This document shows, piece by piece, positions 7,984 to 16,577 of a stretch of 64,000 nt of DNA (positions are counted from its first letter, which is position 1; each line of letters starts with the position of its first letter). The position numbers and the translations under genes were made by a program. Source of the stretch: Halieaceae bacterium MED-G27 (GTDB lineage Bacteria; Pseudomonadota; Gammaproteobacteria; Pseudomonadales; Halieaceae); the NCBI GenBank assembly GCA_002456975.1, contig NTKA01000001.1, positions 59,520 to 123,519 on the forward strand, read 5' to 3'. The notes below the pieces were generated by a model. That model was not told where the DNA came from. It saw only the letters and a program-made list of their open reading frames with translations, and ran no database searches.

Positions 7984-9241
7984 CTGCCATCTCCCAGCTC
8001 CTTTGATCGCCGCTGGCAGCCAGAGAAACCTTATGCCCACACTCGGAATAACCCTCCGACGTCTCGCTATGACGTAATTCTAGATCGCATGAACCATAAG
8101 AGCAGATCACATCGACGCTCGCGCCCTCGAGTGCAGTCACGCCAAAAGCCTCGAGATTAGTTTGCAAAGAACTCGCAAGCCAATCAGCGTCAAACACCTC
8201 AGGAAGCTCTGTGACCGCTTGCACCCTCGAGACATCAACAGTGACTTCAACAGGCGCAGCCACCGGCCGATAAGCGACAATACCGAGGGAAATGAGGACT
8301 ACTCCAAGCATCGTCCATTTAGTCTGTCCAACGGACTTTTGACTGGCTGGTTCCGGAAAATCAAAGGGCGTCGACCCCGAAAGACTTGGCGGCAGATTTC
8401 TCTTGGATACGCGCTCGAGTGACTCACGATCAAGGGCATTGAGCCACCGAAAATCTCGATTTAATCGATCAAGAATCTCTCGAGCGGAGGGGCGCAGTGA
8501 TGCGTCTACCCGAACGCAACGAGCTGCAATATTGGCCAGATCGGCGAACTGACTGGGCACATTGTCGATCGCTGGCAGCCCTATAATTGCTCGGCCCGAA
8601 TCATCATGGTTGATCGTGGGCGTCAAGCCAGTTATCAACCAGAACATCAATGCCCCCAATGAATAAATATCGATTGAAGGCAGTGCTACGCTCTCGGTTG
8701 CCAACTCAGGAGCCACAAACCCTGGCGTGCCTGAGACAGTCAAACCAAAACCCACCTGATGGCAGAGTTCGAAATCCAACAGCCGTGTCTGCCCGCTGCC
8801 ATCGAGCACCAAATTAGCCGGCGATAAGTCACAGTGCACCAGGTTACATCGCTCCAAACAGACCAAGGCTTCGAGAATATCCTTTACCACTTGTACCCGA
8901 CTCTCCCAGCTCAGCTGGTCCGCGCAGACATGAAGCGTTGCACCACTGACATACTCCCCAACCAGCCACAGTTTTCGTCCGTCAGGGATGACGCCAAATA
9001 ACTTCGGGATACTCGGTGACTGGATATCCGCTCGCGCTCGGATGCTGTGCCCGGCGGCGGGTCTATTGTTTTCGATTTTCCACGGCAATCGCTTGATTGT
9101 GACGACTCGGTCCAAATGCTTATCCTTTGCGAGCCAAACATCGCCCTGGCCACCTGAGCCCAGTTTCGACAAGAAGAAAAAGTGCTTACTAGGCCCTCTT
9201 ATGTGAAGCCGTCGAATCAAATTGAAAACGTGGCGCCTCAT
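7946..9241 (-). CDS. membrane-anchored Ser/Thr protein kinase
   Basis: A 431-residue eukaryote-type kinase. The glycine loop is LGSGGQGDV (about 27-35) with the ATP lysine at VVTIK (K50). The catalytic loop is HCDLSPANL, the metal loop is DFE instead of DFG, and APE is at ~177-179. A membrane helix lies at about 309-325, followed by a ~100-residue periplasmic tail. A clear alpha-C glutamate is not obvious, so activity is likely but not certain. Its ATG overlaps the stop of the FHA-sigma54 activator gene (ATGA), implying translational coupling. Its 3' end overlaps the convergent panE-like gene by 38 bases. Confidence 0.85.
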   Translation of the reverse strand: MRRHVFNLIRRLHIRGPSKHFFFLSKLGSGGQGDVWLAKDKHLDRVVTIKRLPWKIENNRPAAGHSIRARADIQSPSIPKLFGVIPDGRKLWLVGEYVSGATLHVCADQLSWESRVQVVKDILEALVCLERCNLVHCDLSPANLVLDGSGQTRLLDFELCHQVGFGLTVSGTPGFVAPELATESVALPSIDIYSLGALMFWLITGLTPTINHDDSGRAIIGLPAIDNVPSQFADLANIAARCVRVDASLRPSAREILDRLNRDFRWLNALDRESLERVSKRNLPPSLSGSTPFDFPEPASQKSVGQTKWTMLGVVLISLGIVAYRPVAAPVEVTVDVSRVQAVTELPEVFDADWLASSLQTNLEAFGVTALEGASVDVICSYGSCDLELRHSETSEGYSECGHKVSLAASGDQRSWEMAVSELARSILLTH

Positions 9242-10734
9242 CGATCCTGCTCCAATCGAAGTAAGCGCTGCTGTATTGCTCGCCGGGAAACACCCGCGAA
9301 TTGACTGATTCGATTTGCATCATTACCGAAGCGAGCTACCAGCGCGACCAACTCGTGATCGCTGACCTCGGCGGCGATGCGAGTATTGGGTAATTTATTC
9401 AGTCGCCGGTATATCGCTTGCCTGGACAGGGACAGTCGGCGCGCGGTCTCAGCCACTTCATAGTCACAAGCGCGATGCACTGCCAATAGTTGTTCGTCGT
9501 CGACATATTTGGTTTGTTCCGCAAGTGCCGCGGACGAGGTCGCTGAGCCAAAACGTTGATCATCGCCTACTTCGAGAGCGTATCGCCGGATGGCTAATTT
9601 CAGCTCCCTCACGTTGCCAGTCCATGTCCGATGCAGGGCTTTATGGAAAAACTGTCCCCAGGCAGCAGCTAAAAGCGGTGATCGGCCAAGGTCGCCGAAT
9701 AGATTTTCCTCCCCTTTTTCGGTGCATCCAATGTCTATCGACCGAGCGAGAGGACCTATATCTTCACGTCGTTCGGACAGATTGGGGATCTTGATGACGA
9801 TCCCACTCAAGCGGTGCAACAGCGACTGCCGAAACCCTTGGCCCTCGGAGACGCCGAGCTCAGTGGCGGCAATCAGTCGGACATCTACAGCACGGCTGCG
9901 ACCACCGACTACCGGGATTTCACCCTGCTCGAGAACACGCAGTAATTTGGGCTGTAGGAAAGGTGCAGTATCGCCAACCTCATCGAGAAAGATCGTTCCA
10001 CCGTGAGCTCGGACAAAAGCACCGTCACGCTCAATTGCACCAGTAAAAGCCCCTTTACTCGTTCCAAATAGCTCCGCTTCAGCCAGGCTATCGGGGATAC
10101 TCGCCATATTCAGGCGTTCAAACGATCGTCCGCTTCTTTCACTGAGCCGGTGGATGGCATTTGCCGCTACGTCTTTACCTACGCCCGTGTCACCCAGTAG
10201 CAATACAGGTAAATCACTACGGGCCGCCAAGGCAATAAGTCGGCGCACCTGTTTGGCTTGGTCAGACACTCCAAGGAATTCATGACGAAGCGGACTACCG
10301 GCATCGGTTCCGCGCCGAGGAACCAGCCTGACGAATCCAACTACAGCGTGCCCAAACCGTAAGCTAACCCCCTGCTTCAACTCATCGAGTGTGAGCGACA
10401 TCGATGGCGCATCATCGGGACCGAGCCGAGTCGGTGAGGTCTCCGAAAGATTGTTTAACCGGAGACCGCTTGAATGTTTGGAAATTCCGAGCGCACGACG
10501 ACTGATGTGTGCTTCCGAAAGGGGCTTGTCATCGTCGAGACTGGGGCTGTTGCGTCCCAGCACAGTCGTAGACAACAAAAACCCGTGATCGCCAGTCCAT
10601 GTGCCCAGCGAACGCGATGCACCAATACGCTCAAGATCTGGATGAAACACCACGGTCAGCCTCAAATCCCAGGCTTCGGTGACGGTATCACCCAAAGAAC
10701 GCAAGGCCTGCCTAGTCTTGGCAGCGGCCTCCAT
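9238..10734 (-). CDS. FHA-domain sigma54-dependent transcriptional activator
   Basis: A 498-residue enhancer-binding protein. Residues ~55-138 look like an FHA phosphothreonine-binding domain (TVLGRNSPSLDD, SEAHISRRALG). The AAA+ sigma54 domain has Walker A GDTGVGKD (181-188), an intact GAFTGA loop (228-233) and Walker B IFLDE (248-252). The C-terminus carries two Fis-like helix-turn-helix segments in tandem (about 425-448 and 471-495). There is no receiver domain, so the input is probably phosphorylation by, or phosphopeptide binding linked to, the coupled Ser/Thr kinase gene downstream. Target genes are not evident from position; no adjacent type VI secretion locus is present. Confidence 0.88.
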   Translation of the reverse strand: MEAAAKTRQALRSLGDTVTEAWDLRLTVVFHPDLERIGASRSLGTWTGDHGFLLSTTVLGRNSPSLDDDKPLSEAHISRRALGISKHSSGLRLNNLSETSPTRLGPDDAPSMSLTLDELKQGVSLRFGHAVVGFVRLVPRRGTDAGSPLRHEFLGVSDQAKQVRRLIALAARSDLPVLLLGDTGVGKDVAANAIHRLSERSGRSFERLNMASIPDSLAEAELFGTSKGAFTGAIERDGAFVRAHGGTIFLDEVGDTAPFLQPKLLRVLEQGEIPVVGGRSRAVDVRLIAATELGVSEGQGFRQSLLHRLSGIVIKIPNLSERREDIGPLARSIDIGCTEKGEENLFGDLGRSPLLAAAWGQFFHKALHRTWTGNVRELKLAIRRYALEVGDDQRFGSATSSAALAEQTKYVDDEQLLAVHRACDYEVAETARRLSLSRQAIYRRLNKLPNTRIAAEVSDHELVALVARFGNDANRISQFAGVSRRAIQQRLLRLEQDR

Positions 10735-10824
10735 GTGTCCCCCAGATTGTTTTTTTATTATGGGTACAGATTAGACCAAACCGCTGAACAAATCACGTCT
10801 GTCTATGTTTTATCGCGAAACAGG

Positions 10825-11622
10825 CTAGATAAGCGTGATGAGCGAAATAACTGCTAACCAGGCGTAAAGACTGTTCTCCAGCACCTTGAAAACTCGCCTC
10901 AGTCGGGGCTCTGGTGACTCCGGCGCCTCGGAAGATTTTCGGCAGGCATCAGACAAAAATTCGGCGGGATCATCATCGAAGTCCAGTGCTCTGCTTTTGA
11001 TCACTGCAGCGGTCTGCTCAGCGTCACCGATGATGGCAAACGACACCGCCAATAGCCGGGAGGGCAACCAATCGATTAAACGAACAGCGATGGTAGGCAC
11101 TGGGCTAGCAGTAGTCTCTGCCATCATGACTAAGCGGTAAGCTACAGCCGCTACCGGCCCCAGCAATACAAAATAAATTGCAGGTCCGAACCATCGGCGC
11201 ATGGCCATGTGTAGGAAAAACTCGGAGGCCTGATCAGCAAACGCATCGACATCGTCAGCTGCGACCTTAACGCCAGACTCCTCGAGTATCATCGAGCCAC
11301 CGTGATGGTCACCCGCTGATACACGAGACAAGAAGCGTTGACTCAAGGTCGGGAAGTCCTCGCGACCGAAAGCAAAGAACAACGCGGCGGTGCCGACTAT
11401 CAGTGTGTTTAAGCCACCGAATAAGCCACCCAATAGGTGATAAATGAGGGCGAGAGCGATGGCTGGGCCGATAACGAGGACAAACAACGCGTACAGCGAG
11501 GCCCCCTCGGATTCATCGACATAGGCTTTGAGCCTGCCGTACCAGGTGTCTTTGTGTAATGGACCACCCGGCCCCAACACCAAATACAACCCAGTAGCCA
11601 GTATGAACGCCAAATAGCTCAA
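10825..11622 (-). CDS. ampE: AmpE family inner-membrane protein
   Basis: A 265-residue polytopic membrane protein with the AmpE pattern. It starts MSYLAFILATGLYLVLGPGG and has a hydrophobic pair (LFVLVIGPAIALALIYHLL). The conserved EFFLHMAMRRWFGPAIYFVLLGP segment is split by a short loop, and a C-terminal helix ends the chain. AmpE is linked to signalling from cell-wall recycling to beta-lactamase control, but its activity is poorly defined. It starts with TTG, with AAAGGAG upstream. It follows ampD by ~36 bases on the same strand, the usual ampDE operon. No ampR or ampC is nearby. Confidence 0.85.
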   Translation of the reverse strand: MSYLAFILATGLYLVLGPGGPLHKDTWYGRLKAYVDESEGASLYALFVLVIGPAIALALIYHLLGGLFGGLNTLIVGTAALFFAFGREDFPTLSQRFLSRVSAGDHHGGSMILEESGVKVAADDVDAFADQASEFFLHMAMRRWFGPAIYFVLLGPVAAVAYRLVMMAETTASPVPTIAVRLIDWLPSRLLAVSFAIIGDAEQTAAVIKSRALDFDDDPAEFLSDACRKSSEAPESPEPRLRRVFKVLENSLYAWLAVISLITLI

Positions 11623-11658
11623 CGCTACTTTCTCCTTTTAAATCCCCCGAACTACCAA

Positions 11659-12240
11659 TTAAATTCCCGGTAGCCCTGCCACCGCAAGCCGTCGCTCCAA
11701 TTCCCGCCAATCAAACGCAGGTCCCGGATCCGTCTTTCTGCCAGGCGCGATATCACTATGGCCTACGATAGCATTCTCATGAATCGCGGGAAGCGCATTG
11801 CGGCAAATTACAAGCAATTGCTCCAATACGTCGTACTGCGCCTCACTGTAGATATCGGTGTCGGTGCCCTCTAATTCAATACCAATCGAAAAATCATTGC
11901 AGCGATTGCGACTTCGCCATTCAGATACGCCAGCGTGCCAAGCACAATTATCTATTGATACAAATTGCACCACCTCGCCATCGCGACGGATAAAGAAGTG
12001 AGCCGACACCTCTAGCTGAGCGATATCTCCAAAGTAAGGATGTGCGTTCGGATCCAACGAATTGGTAAAGAGGCGTTCTACACTGTCTCCGCCAAATTCG
12101 CCGGGCGGCAGTGAAATATTATGAATCACCACCAGATCAACTGACTGGCCTTGAGCTCTGGGATGACAATTGGGGGATGGCACCTGCCGACATCCCGTCA
12201 ACCACCCCTGATGGAACGATCCTAAATTTTGGTTGGTCAC
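11659..12240 (-). CDS. ampD: 1,6-anhydro-N-acetylmuramyl-L-alanine amidase AmpD
   Basis: A 193-residue cytoplasmic zinc amidase that removes the stem peptide from anhydro-muropeptides during peptidoglycan recycling. Conserved features are VIHNISLPPGEFGG (first zinc histidine), SAHFFIRRDGEVVQFV, CAWHAGVSEW, NDFSIGIELEG, and GHSDIAPGRKTDPGPAFDW with the other metal and catalytic residues. Length matches the short AmpD type without a signal peptide. The GTG start at 12240 has GGAGGG a few bases upstream. It is divergent from nadC with only ~70 bases between, as in Pseudomonas. Confidence 0.95.
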   Translation of the reverse strand: MTNQNLGSFHQGWLTGCRQVPSPNCHPRAQGQSVDLVVIHNISLPPGEFGGDSVERLFTNSLDPNAHPYFGDIAQLEVSAHFFIRRDGEVVQFVSIDNCAWHAGVSEWRSRNRCNDFSIGIELEGTDTDIYSEAQYDVLEQLLVICRNALPAIHENAIVGHSDIAPGRKTDPGPAFDWRELERRLAVAGLPGI

Positions 12241-12310
12241 GAGCCCTCCAAGCGCAGGCTGTGTTTCAATACGCGCAGTATATCAAGGACCCCTCCGGTC
12301 AGAGGCCTAA

Positions 12311-13141
12311 GTGTTAGATCAAGAGTACATCGACGCGCTAGTGAACCAAGCGCTCAGTGAGGATATTGGCAGCGGCGACATTACCGCCGAACTGGTCGGG
12401 GTCGAGGAAATACTGCAGGCGCGAGTGGTTACTCGTGAGTCAGGGGTGCTCTGTGGCCGCGCCTTTGCTGACACTGTTTTCGCCGCTGTCGATGCGTCAC
12501 TTGCCGTGACCTGGCATTGTGCTGATGGCGAGGAGCTCGCGCCCGATGACCTGCTGTTTGAAGTGTCGGGAAATGCACGAAGTATTCTCACCGCCGAGCG
12601 CACCGCCTTAAATTTCTTGCAGCTACTCTCAGGAACAGCCACCTACAGCCGATCGCTCGCCGCATTGGTCGCAGACTTACCCGTGCGACTGCTGGATACT
12701 AGAAAAACCATCCCGGGACTGCGGCTCGCACAGAAGTACGCCGTCACCTGCGGCGGTTGCTATAACCATCGTATCGGCTTGTTCGACGCCTTTCTCATTA
12801 AAGAAAATCATATCGCCGCTTGTGGTGGCATTGAATCCGCAATTAGTACTGCGAAAACCAAGGCACCGGGTAAACCCGTCGAGGTAGAGGTTGAATCCTT
12901 GCACGAATTCCAGCTTGCGATAGATGCGGGCGCCGACCGAGTAATGCTCGATAACTTCTCTCTCGACGCTATGCGTGAGGCTGTCGCCCTTGCTGCTGGA
13001 CGATTAGAGCTCGAAGCGTCGGGTAACGTTAATGAAGAGACACTGCGAGCTGTAGCCGAGACAGGGGTGGATTTCATCTCAATCGGAGCGCTAACCAAAG
13101 CGGTCACTCCACTCGACCTATCGATGCGGTTTATCGACTGA
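12311..13141 (+). CDS. nadC: nicotinate-nucleotide pyrophosphorylase (quinolinate phosphoribosyltransferase)
   Basis: A 276-residue enzyme that converts quinolinate and PRPP to nicotinate mononucleotide in de novo NAD synthesis. Family motifs include [27 protein letters not shown], a [22 protein letters not shown] block, [26 protein letters not shown] and SGNVNEETL. The full family length is present. It begins with GTG at 12311. The stop codon abuts the stop of the convergent rraA gene with no spacer. Confidence 0.97.
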   Translation: MLDQEYIDALVNQALSEDIGSGDITAELVGVEEILQARVVTRESGVLCGRAFADTVFAAVDASLAVTWHCADGEELAPDDLLFEVSGNARSILTAERTALNFLQLLSGTATYSRSLAALVADLPVRLLDTRKTIPGLRLAQKYAVTCGGCYNHRIGLFDAFLIKENHIAACGGIESAISTAKTKAPGKPVEVEVESLHEFQLAIDAGADRVMLDNFSLDAMREAVALAAGRLELEASGNVNEETLRAVAETGVDFISIGALTKAVTPLDLSMRFID

Positions 13142-13627
13142 TTACTCGGTCAAGAAAGGCGTCTTGTTGATTAATACGCCATTGGTATCCGCCGCGAGGA
13201 ATTGACCCGGTTCGACAGAAAAATCGACTCCCTCGAACTTAAGCGCTACATCACGCTCACCGCGACCGAGCTTTTCTGTTTTGATCGGCGAGGTACCCAG
13301 CGCGAACACGGCAAAATCAAAAGTATCGATTACCTCAACATCGCGAATAGCGCCGATAATGACCATACCCGCCCAGCCATTCTCCATGGCGCTCGCGGCC
13401 ACAAGATCGCCGGTCAGAGCTCGGCGGAGAGAGCCGCAGCCATCTACCAACAGTATGCGCCCGTGACCGGGCTCTGATACGGCTTCTTTGACTCGTGAGT
13501 TGTCCTCAAAGCAAGCAACGGTAGCGATCGGACCCTGACAGCTTATCCTGCGGCCGAACTGTTGAAATTGAAATGGCAGCGCCTGTGCGCCGGGATTCAA
13601 ATCAGACAGGTCTGGCGTTTTCAGCAA
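13142..13627 (-). CDS. rraA: RraA-family protein (RNase E activity regulator / aldolase fold)
   Basis: A 161-residue protein of the RraA/HMG-aldolase fold. Characteristic parts are FQQFGRRISCQGPIATVACFEDNS, GRILLVDGCGSLRRALTGDL, NGWAGMVIIGAIRDVEVI and FLAADTNGVLI. In E. coli RraA binds RNase E and modulates RNA decay, while related proteins are metal-dependent aldolases; sequence alone does not settle which. The N-terminus matches the family, but the only start there is TTG at 13627. It follows the acyl-CoA dehydrogenase gene by 12 bases on the same strand. Confidence 0.88.
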   Translation of the reverse strand: MLKTPDLSDLNPGAQALPFQFQQFGRRISCQGPIATVACFEDNSRVKEAVSEPGHGRILLVDGCGSLRRALTGDLVAASAMENGWAGMVIIGAIRDVEVIDTFDFAVFALGTSPIKTEKLGRGERDVALKFEGVDFSVEPGQFLAADTNGVLINKTPFLTE

Positions 13628-13639
13628 ACCGTGTAATAC

Positions 13640-15403
13640 CTACAGCCAGTCCGAAGCGTAGCCATTGAGCTCTTGCAACGGTGACAAAATGGCATCGGCG
13701 TGAGCGCTGCCTCGCGGCAACAATCGATGCAGGTAGAACTCGGTGGTAGCTATTTTTCGTTGGCAGAATGCTGTTTTCTGATCTTTTGCTAGTAGCTCAA
13801 GGGCGACCAAGGAACTCGCGGCAAGATGCCAACCGCCGAAAAGATAACCGGTTTGCATCATGTAATCGAAAGACGCGCCGAGCGCCATCGAGCGATCAGT
13901 CTTGAACAGATCGAGAAGCGTTTGGGTGGTCATCACATGAGCTGACAAGGCATCGGCCAGGGCTGCTCCCATCGACGCCAGTCGGTCGTCGCTTGAGCCT
14001 GCCAGGGCGTCCGCGACCGCACGAATTTCAGAGTGCATTGCCTCCATGGTGGCACCGCCATCCCGGGCGAGCTTACGGTTAACAAGATCGGCCGCCTGAA
14101 TACCATTGGTACCTTCATAAATAGGAGTGATTCGAACGTCGCGCAAATACTGAGCAGCCCCAGTCTCCTCGACATAGCCCATGCCACCGTGCACCTGAAC
14201 CCCCAGCGAACAGACTTCCTGCCCCACCTCGGTCATCCAGCCTTTGATTACGGGAATCATGAGATCGAGCCGAGCCTTCCACTGGCCACGCTCATCGGGA
14301 GCGGCACCATGCGATAAATCCATGGTGAGTGATTCGATATAAGCAAGCGCTCGCATTGCCTCGTTAAGCGCCCGCATAGTCATGAGCATTCTTTTTACGT
14401 CGGGATGCTCGATAATGGGCACACCACCTTGTACCCGCTCGCGCGCGTACCCTACTGCTTTTTGATAAGCACCCTCGGAGGCGCCAAGCCCCTGCAGCCC
14501 AACTTTTAGACGCGCCTCGTTCATCATGGTGAACATACAAGCGAGTCCGTTGTGTTCCTCACCGACTAAGTAGCCTGTAGCACCACCGTTATCGCCATAA
14601 GCCATGACGCAGGTCGGGCTGCCGTGGATACCGAGCTTGTGCTCTACCGAGACCGGAAATACGTCGTTGCGCTCCCCGATACTGCCGTCTTCGTTCACCA
14701 TGAACTTAGGCACTAAAAACAGTGAAATGCCTTTACTGCCAGCTGGCGCATCGGGCAAGCGAGCTAACACCAGATGAATAATATTGTCGGTAGCGTCGTG
14801 GTCACCCCAGGTGATGTAAATCTTTTGGCCGAAAATTTTATAGTGGTCACCGTGTCGCTCGGCACGTGTTTTCATTGGCCCCAAGTCGGACCCTGCTCCC
14901 GACTCGGTCAAATTCATGGTCCCTGACCAGACGCCTGCGTTGATGTTGGGCAAGTATTTTGTTTTTAACTCGTCACTGCCATGCGCAGAGATCGCAAGTG
15001 CTGCACCCGAACTGAGAAACGGCTCCAATGCGAAAGCCATATCGGCACTGTTCCACATCTCGCAAGCAGCGGTGCCGTAAAGCTCGGGGAGCCCCTGACC
15101 ACCTTCATCGCCACGCGCGGCGATGCCAACCCAACCGCCCTCGCCGAGAGCCCGGATTGCCTCCCCGTACCCGGGTGAAATCGATACCTCGCCATCTGCA
15201 CAGCGAGCCGGCTGCTGATCGCCAACACGCCGCAATGGTGACACCATGTCAGCAGCGAGCTTACCCGCCTCCTCCAAGAGTGCAGTGGTTAAGTCAGAGC
15301 CCACGTCGAGCCCTTCGAATCGACTCAGCGGCCCAAGACGATCGCCCGCTTTGCAAACGTCATCGATTAAAAACTGCATGTCATCAAGGGGTGCTTTATA
15401 CAT
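13640..15403 (-). CDS. acyl-CoA dehydrogenase of the DmdC/FadE5-like long family
   Basis: A 587-residue flavoprotein, longer than the ~380-residue classical acyl-CoA dehydrogenases because of an extra C-terminal domain. Visible blocks are LTESGAGSDLGPMKTRAE (FAD and substrate contacts), KIYITWGDHD, VEHKLGIHGSPTC, VQVHGGMGYVEETGAAQYLRD and PIYEGTNGIQA with the catalytic-base glutamate. This architecture includes 3-methylmercaptopropionyl-CoA dehydrogenase (DmdC) of DMSP breakdown and broad-range fatty acyl-CoA dehydrogenases. No dmdA, dmdB or dmdD lies nearby, so the substrate is unknown. The ATG at 15403 is preceded by GGAG. Confidence 0.9.
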   Translation of the reverse strand: MYKAPLDDMQFLIDDVCKAGDRLGPLSRFEGLDVGSDLTTALLEEAGKLAADMVSPLRRVGDQQPARCADGEVSISPGYGEAIRALGEGGWVGIAARGDEGGQGLPELYGTAACEMWNSADMAFALEPFLSSGAALAISAHGSDELKTKYLPNINAGVWSGTMNLTESGAGSDLGPMKTRAERHGDHYKIFGQKIYITWGDHDATDNIIHLVLARLPDAPAGSKGISLFLVPKFMVNEDGSIGERNDVFPVSVEHKLGIHGSPTCVMAYGDNGGATGYLVGEEHNGLACMFTMMNEARLKVGLQGLGASEGAYQKAVGYARERVQGGVPIIEHPDVKRMLMTMRALNEAMRALAYIESLTMDLSHGAAPDERGQWKARLDLMIPVIKGWMTEVGQEVCSLGVQVHGGMGYVEETGAAQYLRDVRITPIYEGTNGIQAADLVNRKLARDGGATMEAMHSEIRAVADALAGSSDDRLASMGAALADALSAHVMTTQTLLDLFKTDRSMALGASFDYMMQTGYLFGGWHLAASSLVALELLAKDQKTAFCQRKIATTEFYLHRLLPRGSAHADAILSPLQELNGYASDWL

Positions 15404-15581
15404 TGCTACTCTCCAAACCCAGCCAAAATGTCTTCTGCTAAACCGGTTAACGCCCTTCGTGCTTACGCCAAAGATAAACTTAACGGCACGCGATCATGAA
15501 TACGCGGCGCATTGTAGCTGTTCGGTGCCGGAGACCAAGCCCAAATCCAAATTTTGAAACGGGATGACTTTGCTTTATGCT

Positions 15582-15596
15582 ATTCACTTCATGAAT
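15582..15596. promoter_or_regulatory. possible LysR-type binding site (T-N11-A palindrome)
   Basis: ATTCA-CTTCA-TGAAT is an interrupted palindrome containing the T-N11-A pattern favoured by LysR-type regulators. It lies 26 bases before the lysR start and overlaps a TATGCT -10-like box (15576-15581). It could be an autoregulatory site, or a site controlling the divergent acyl-CoA dehydrogenase gene. Support is a pattern match only. Confidence 0.35.
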
Positions 15597-15621
15597 AAAG
15601 GTGCTAGCGAGGATTTGCCCC

Positions 15622-16560
15622 ATGTCGAGGCTTAATCGCGTAGACCTCAATTTATTGGTCTACCTCGACGCATTGTTGCGCGAACGCAATGTGACACAAG
15701 CGGCTCACAGCCTGGGGTTATCCCAGCCCGCCATGAGTAACGGACTCAAGCGTCTTCGAGAAGTATTCAACGACCCACTCCTCATCCGAACCTCGGATGG
15801 CATGACGCCCACGGCAAAAGCAGAAGAGCTCGAGCCACAATTACGCGAAATCCTGACCGGCGTTGACCAAGCTCTGCAGCCAACTGACGAGTTTATGCCC
15901 GCCCGCGAAAACCGCGTGGTTCGATTGATGGCAAGCGATTACGCTGAATCGACGCTACTGCCGGCAGTGCTCCATGAGCTCCGCGAGCAGGCACCCGGGG
16001 TAACGCTTGATATTATGAACCCCTCGGATGTCAGCTTCCTCGATGTAGAGCGCGGTAAGGTGGATCTAGTCATCAACCGCTTTGACCAGATGCCTCAGTC
16101 ATTTCACCAGATCACATTGTGGCAGGACTCGTTTTCCTGCCTATTGAGTCCGGACAATCCAATACTCGAAAACTTCACGCTCGACAGCTACCTCGCAGCC
16201 GATCATATCTGGGTGAGCAAAACGGGCATGGGCGTCGGCGTGGGGGTTAACCCCGATGACGTTCAGCGACTGGGCTGGGTAGATTCCACCTTGGCGAGTT
16301 TGGGAAAAAAACGGCGCATTCGTGTGTTTACCCGGCACTACCAAGCGGCAATGACATTGGCTGAACAGAATGATCTAATCGCGACATTACCGACTCGTGC
16401 GACGTATCTAAAGCGTGACAACCCGAGGGTGGTTGTACGTGATGTCCCCTTCGATATGCCCGCAATGGAATTGAAAATGGCCTGGAGCCCGCTTCTTCAG
16501 CATAATCCTGGACATCGTTGGATTCGGCAGCTCATTACGCAAGTAGCGCGGTCGATTTAA
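15622..16560 (+). CDS. LysR-family transcriptional regulator
   Basis: About 312 residues. It has an N-terminal winged helix-turn-helix (VDLNLLVYLDALLRERNVTQ, LSQPAMSNGLKRLREVFNDP) of the NodD/PcpR-like branch, followed by a periplasmic-binding-protein-like effector domain (RVVRLMASDYAESTLLPAVL). The ATG at 15622 starts at the usual family position; the ORF-track start at 15601 is a GTG extension. It reads away from the acyl-CoA dehydrogenase gene. Its stop is 17 bases before the hydroxylase/TTL-like gene on the same strand, so it may control either. The effector is unknown. Confidence 0.92.
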   Translation: MSRLNRVDLNLLVYLDALLRERNVTQAAHSLGLSQPAMSNGLKRLREVFNDPLLIRTSDGMTPTAKAEELEPQLREILTGVDQALQPTDEFMPARENRVVRLMASDYAESTLLPAVLHELREQAPGVTLDIMNPSDVSFLDVERGKVDLVINRFDQMPQSFHQITLWQDSFSCLLSPDNPILENFTLDSYLAADHIWVSKTGMGVGVGVNPDDVQRLGWVDSTLASLGKKRRIRVFTRHYQAAMTLAEQNDLIATLPTRATYLKRDNPRVVVRDVPFDMPAMELKMAWSPLLQHNPGHRWIRQLITQVARSI

Positions 16561-16577
16561 TCATCGAGGACGGTGCC

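Noticed and set aside
13142-13627. A methyltransferase-like menG annotation for rraA
   Set aside because: Older databases call this family menG/menaquinone methyltransferase; the sequence has the RraA fold and no SAM motif.
13640-15403. Firm assignment as DmdC of the DMSP pathway
   Set aside because: Architecture fits but dmdA, dmdB and dmdD are absent nearby and the family includes other acyl-CoA substrates.
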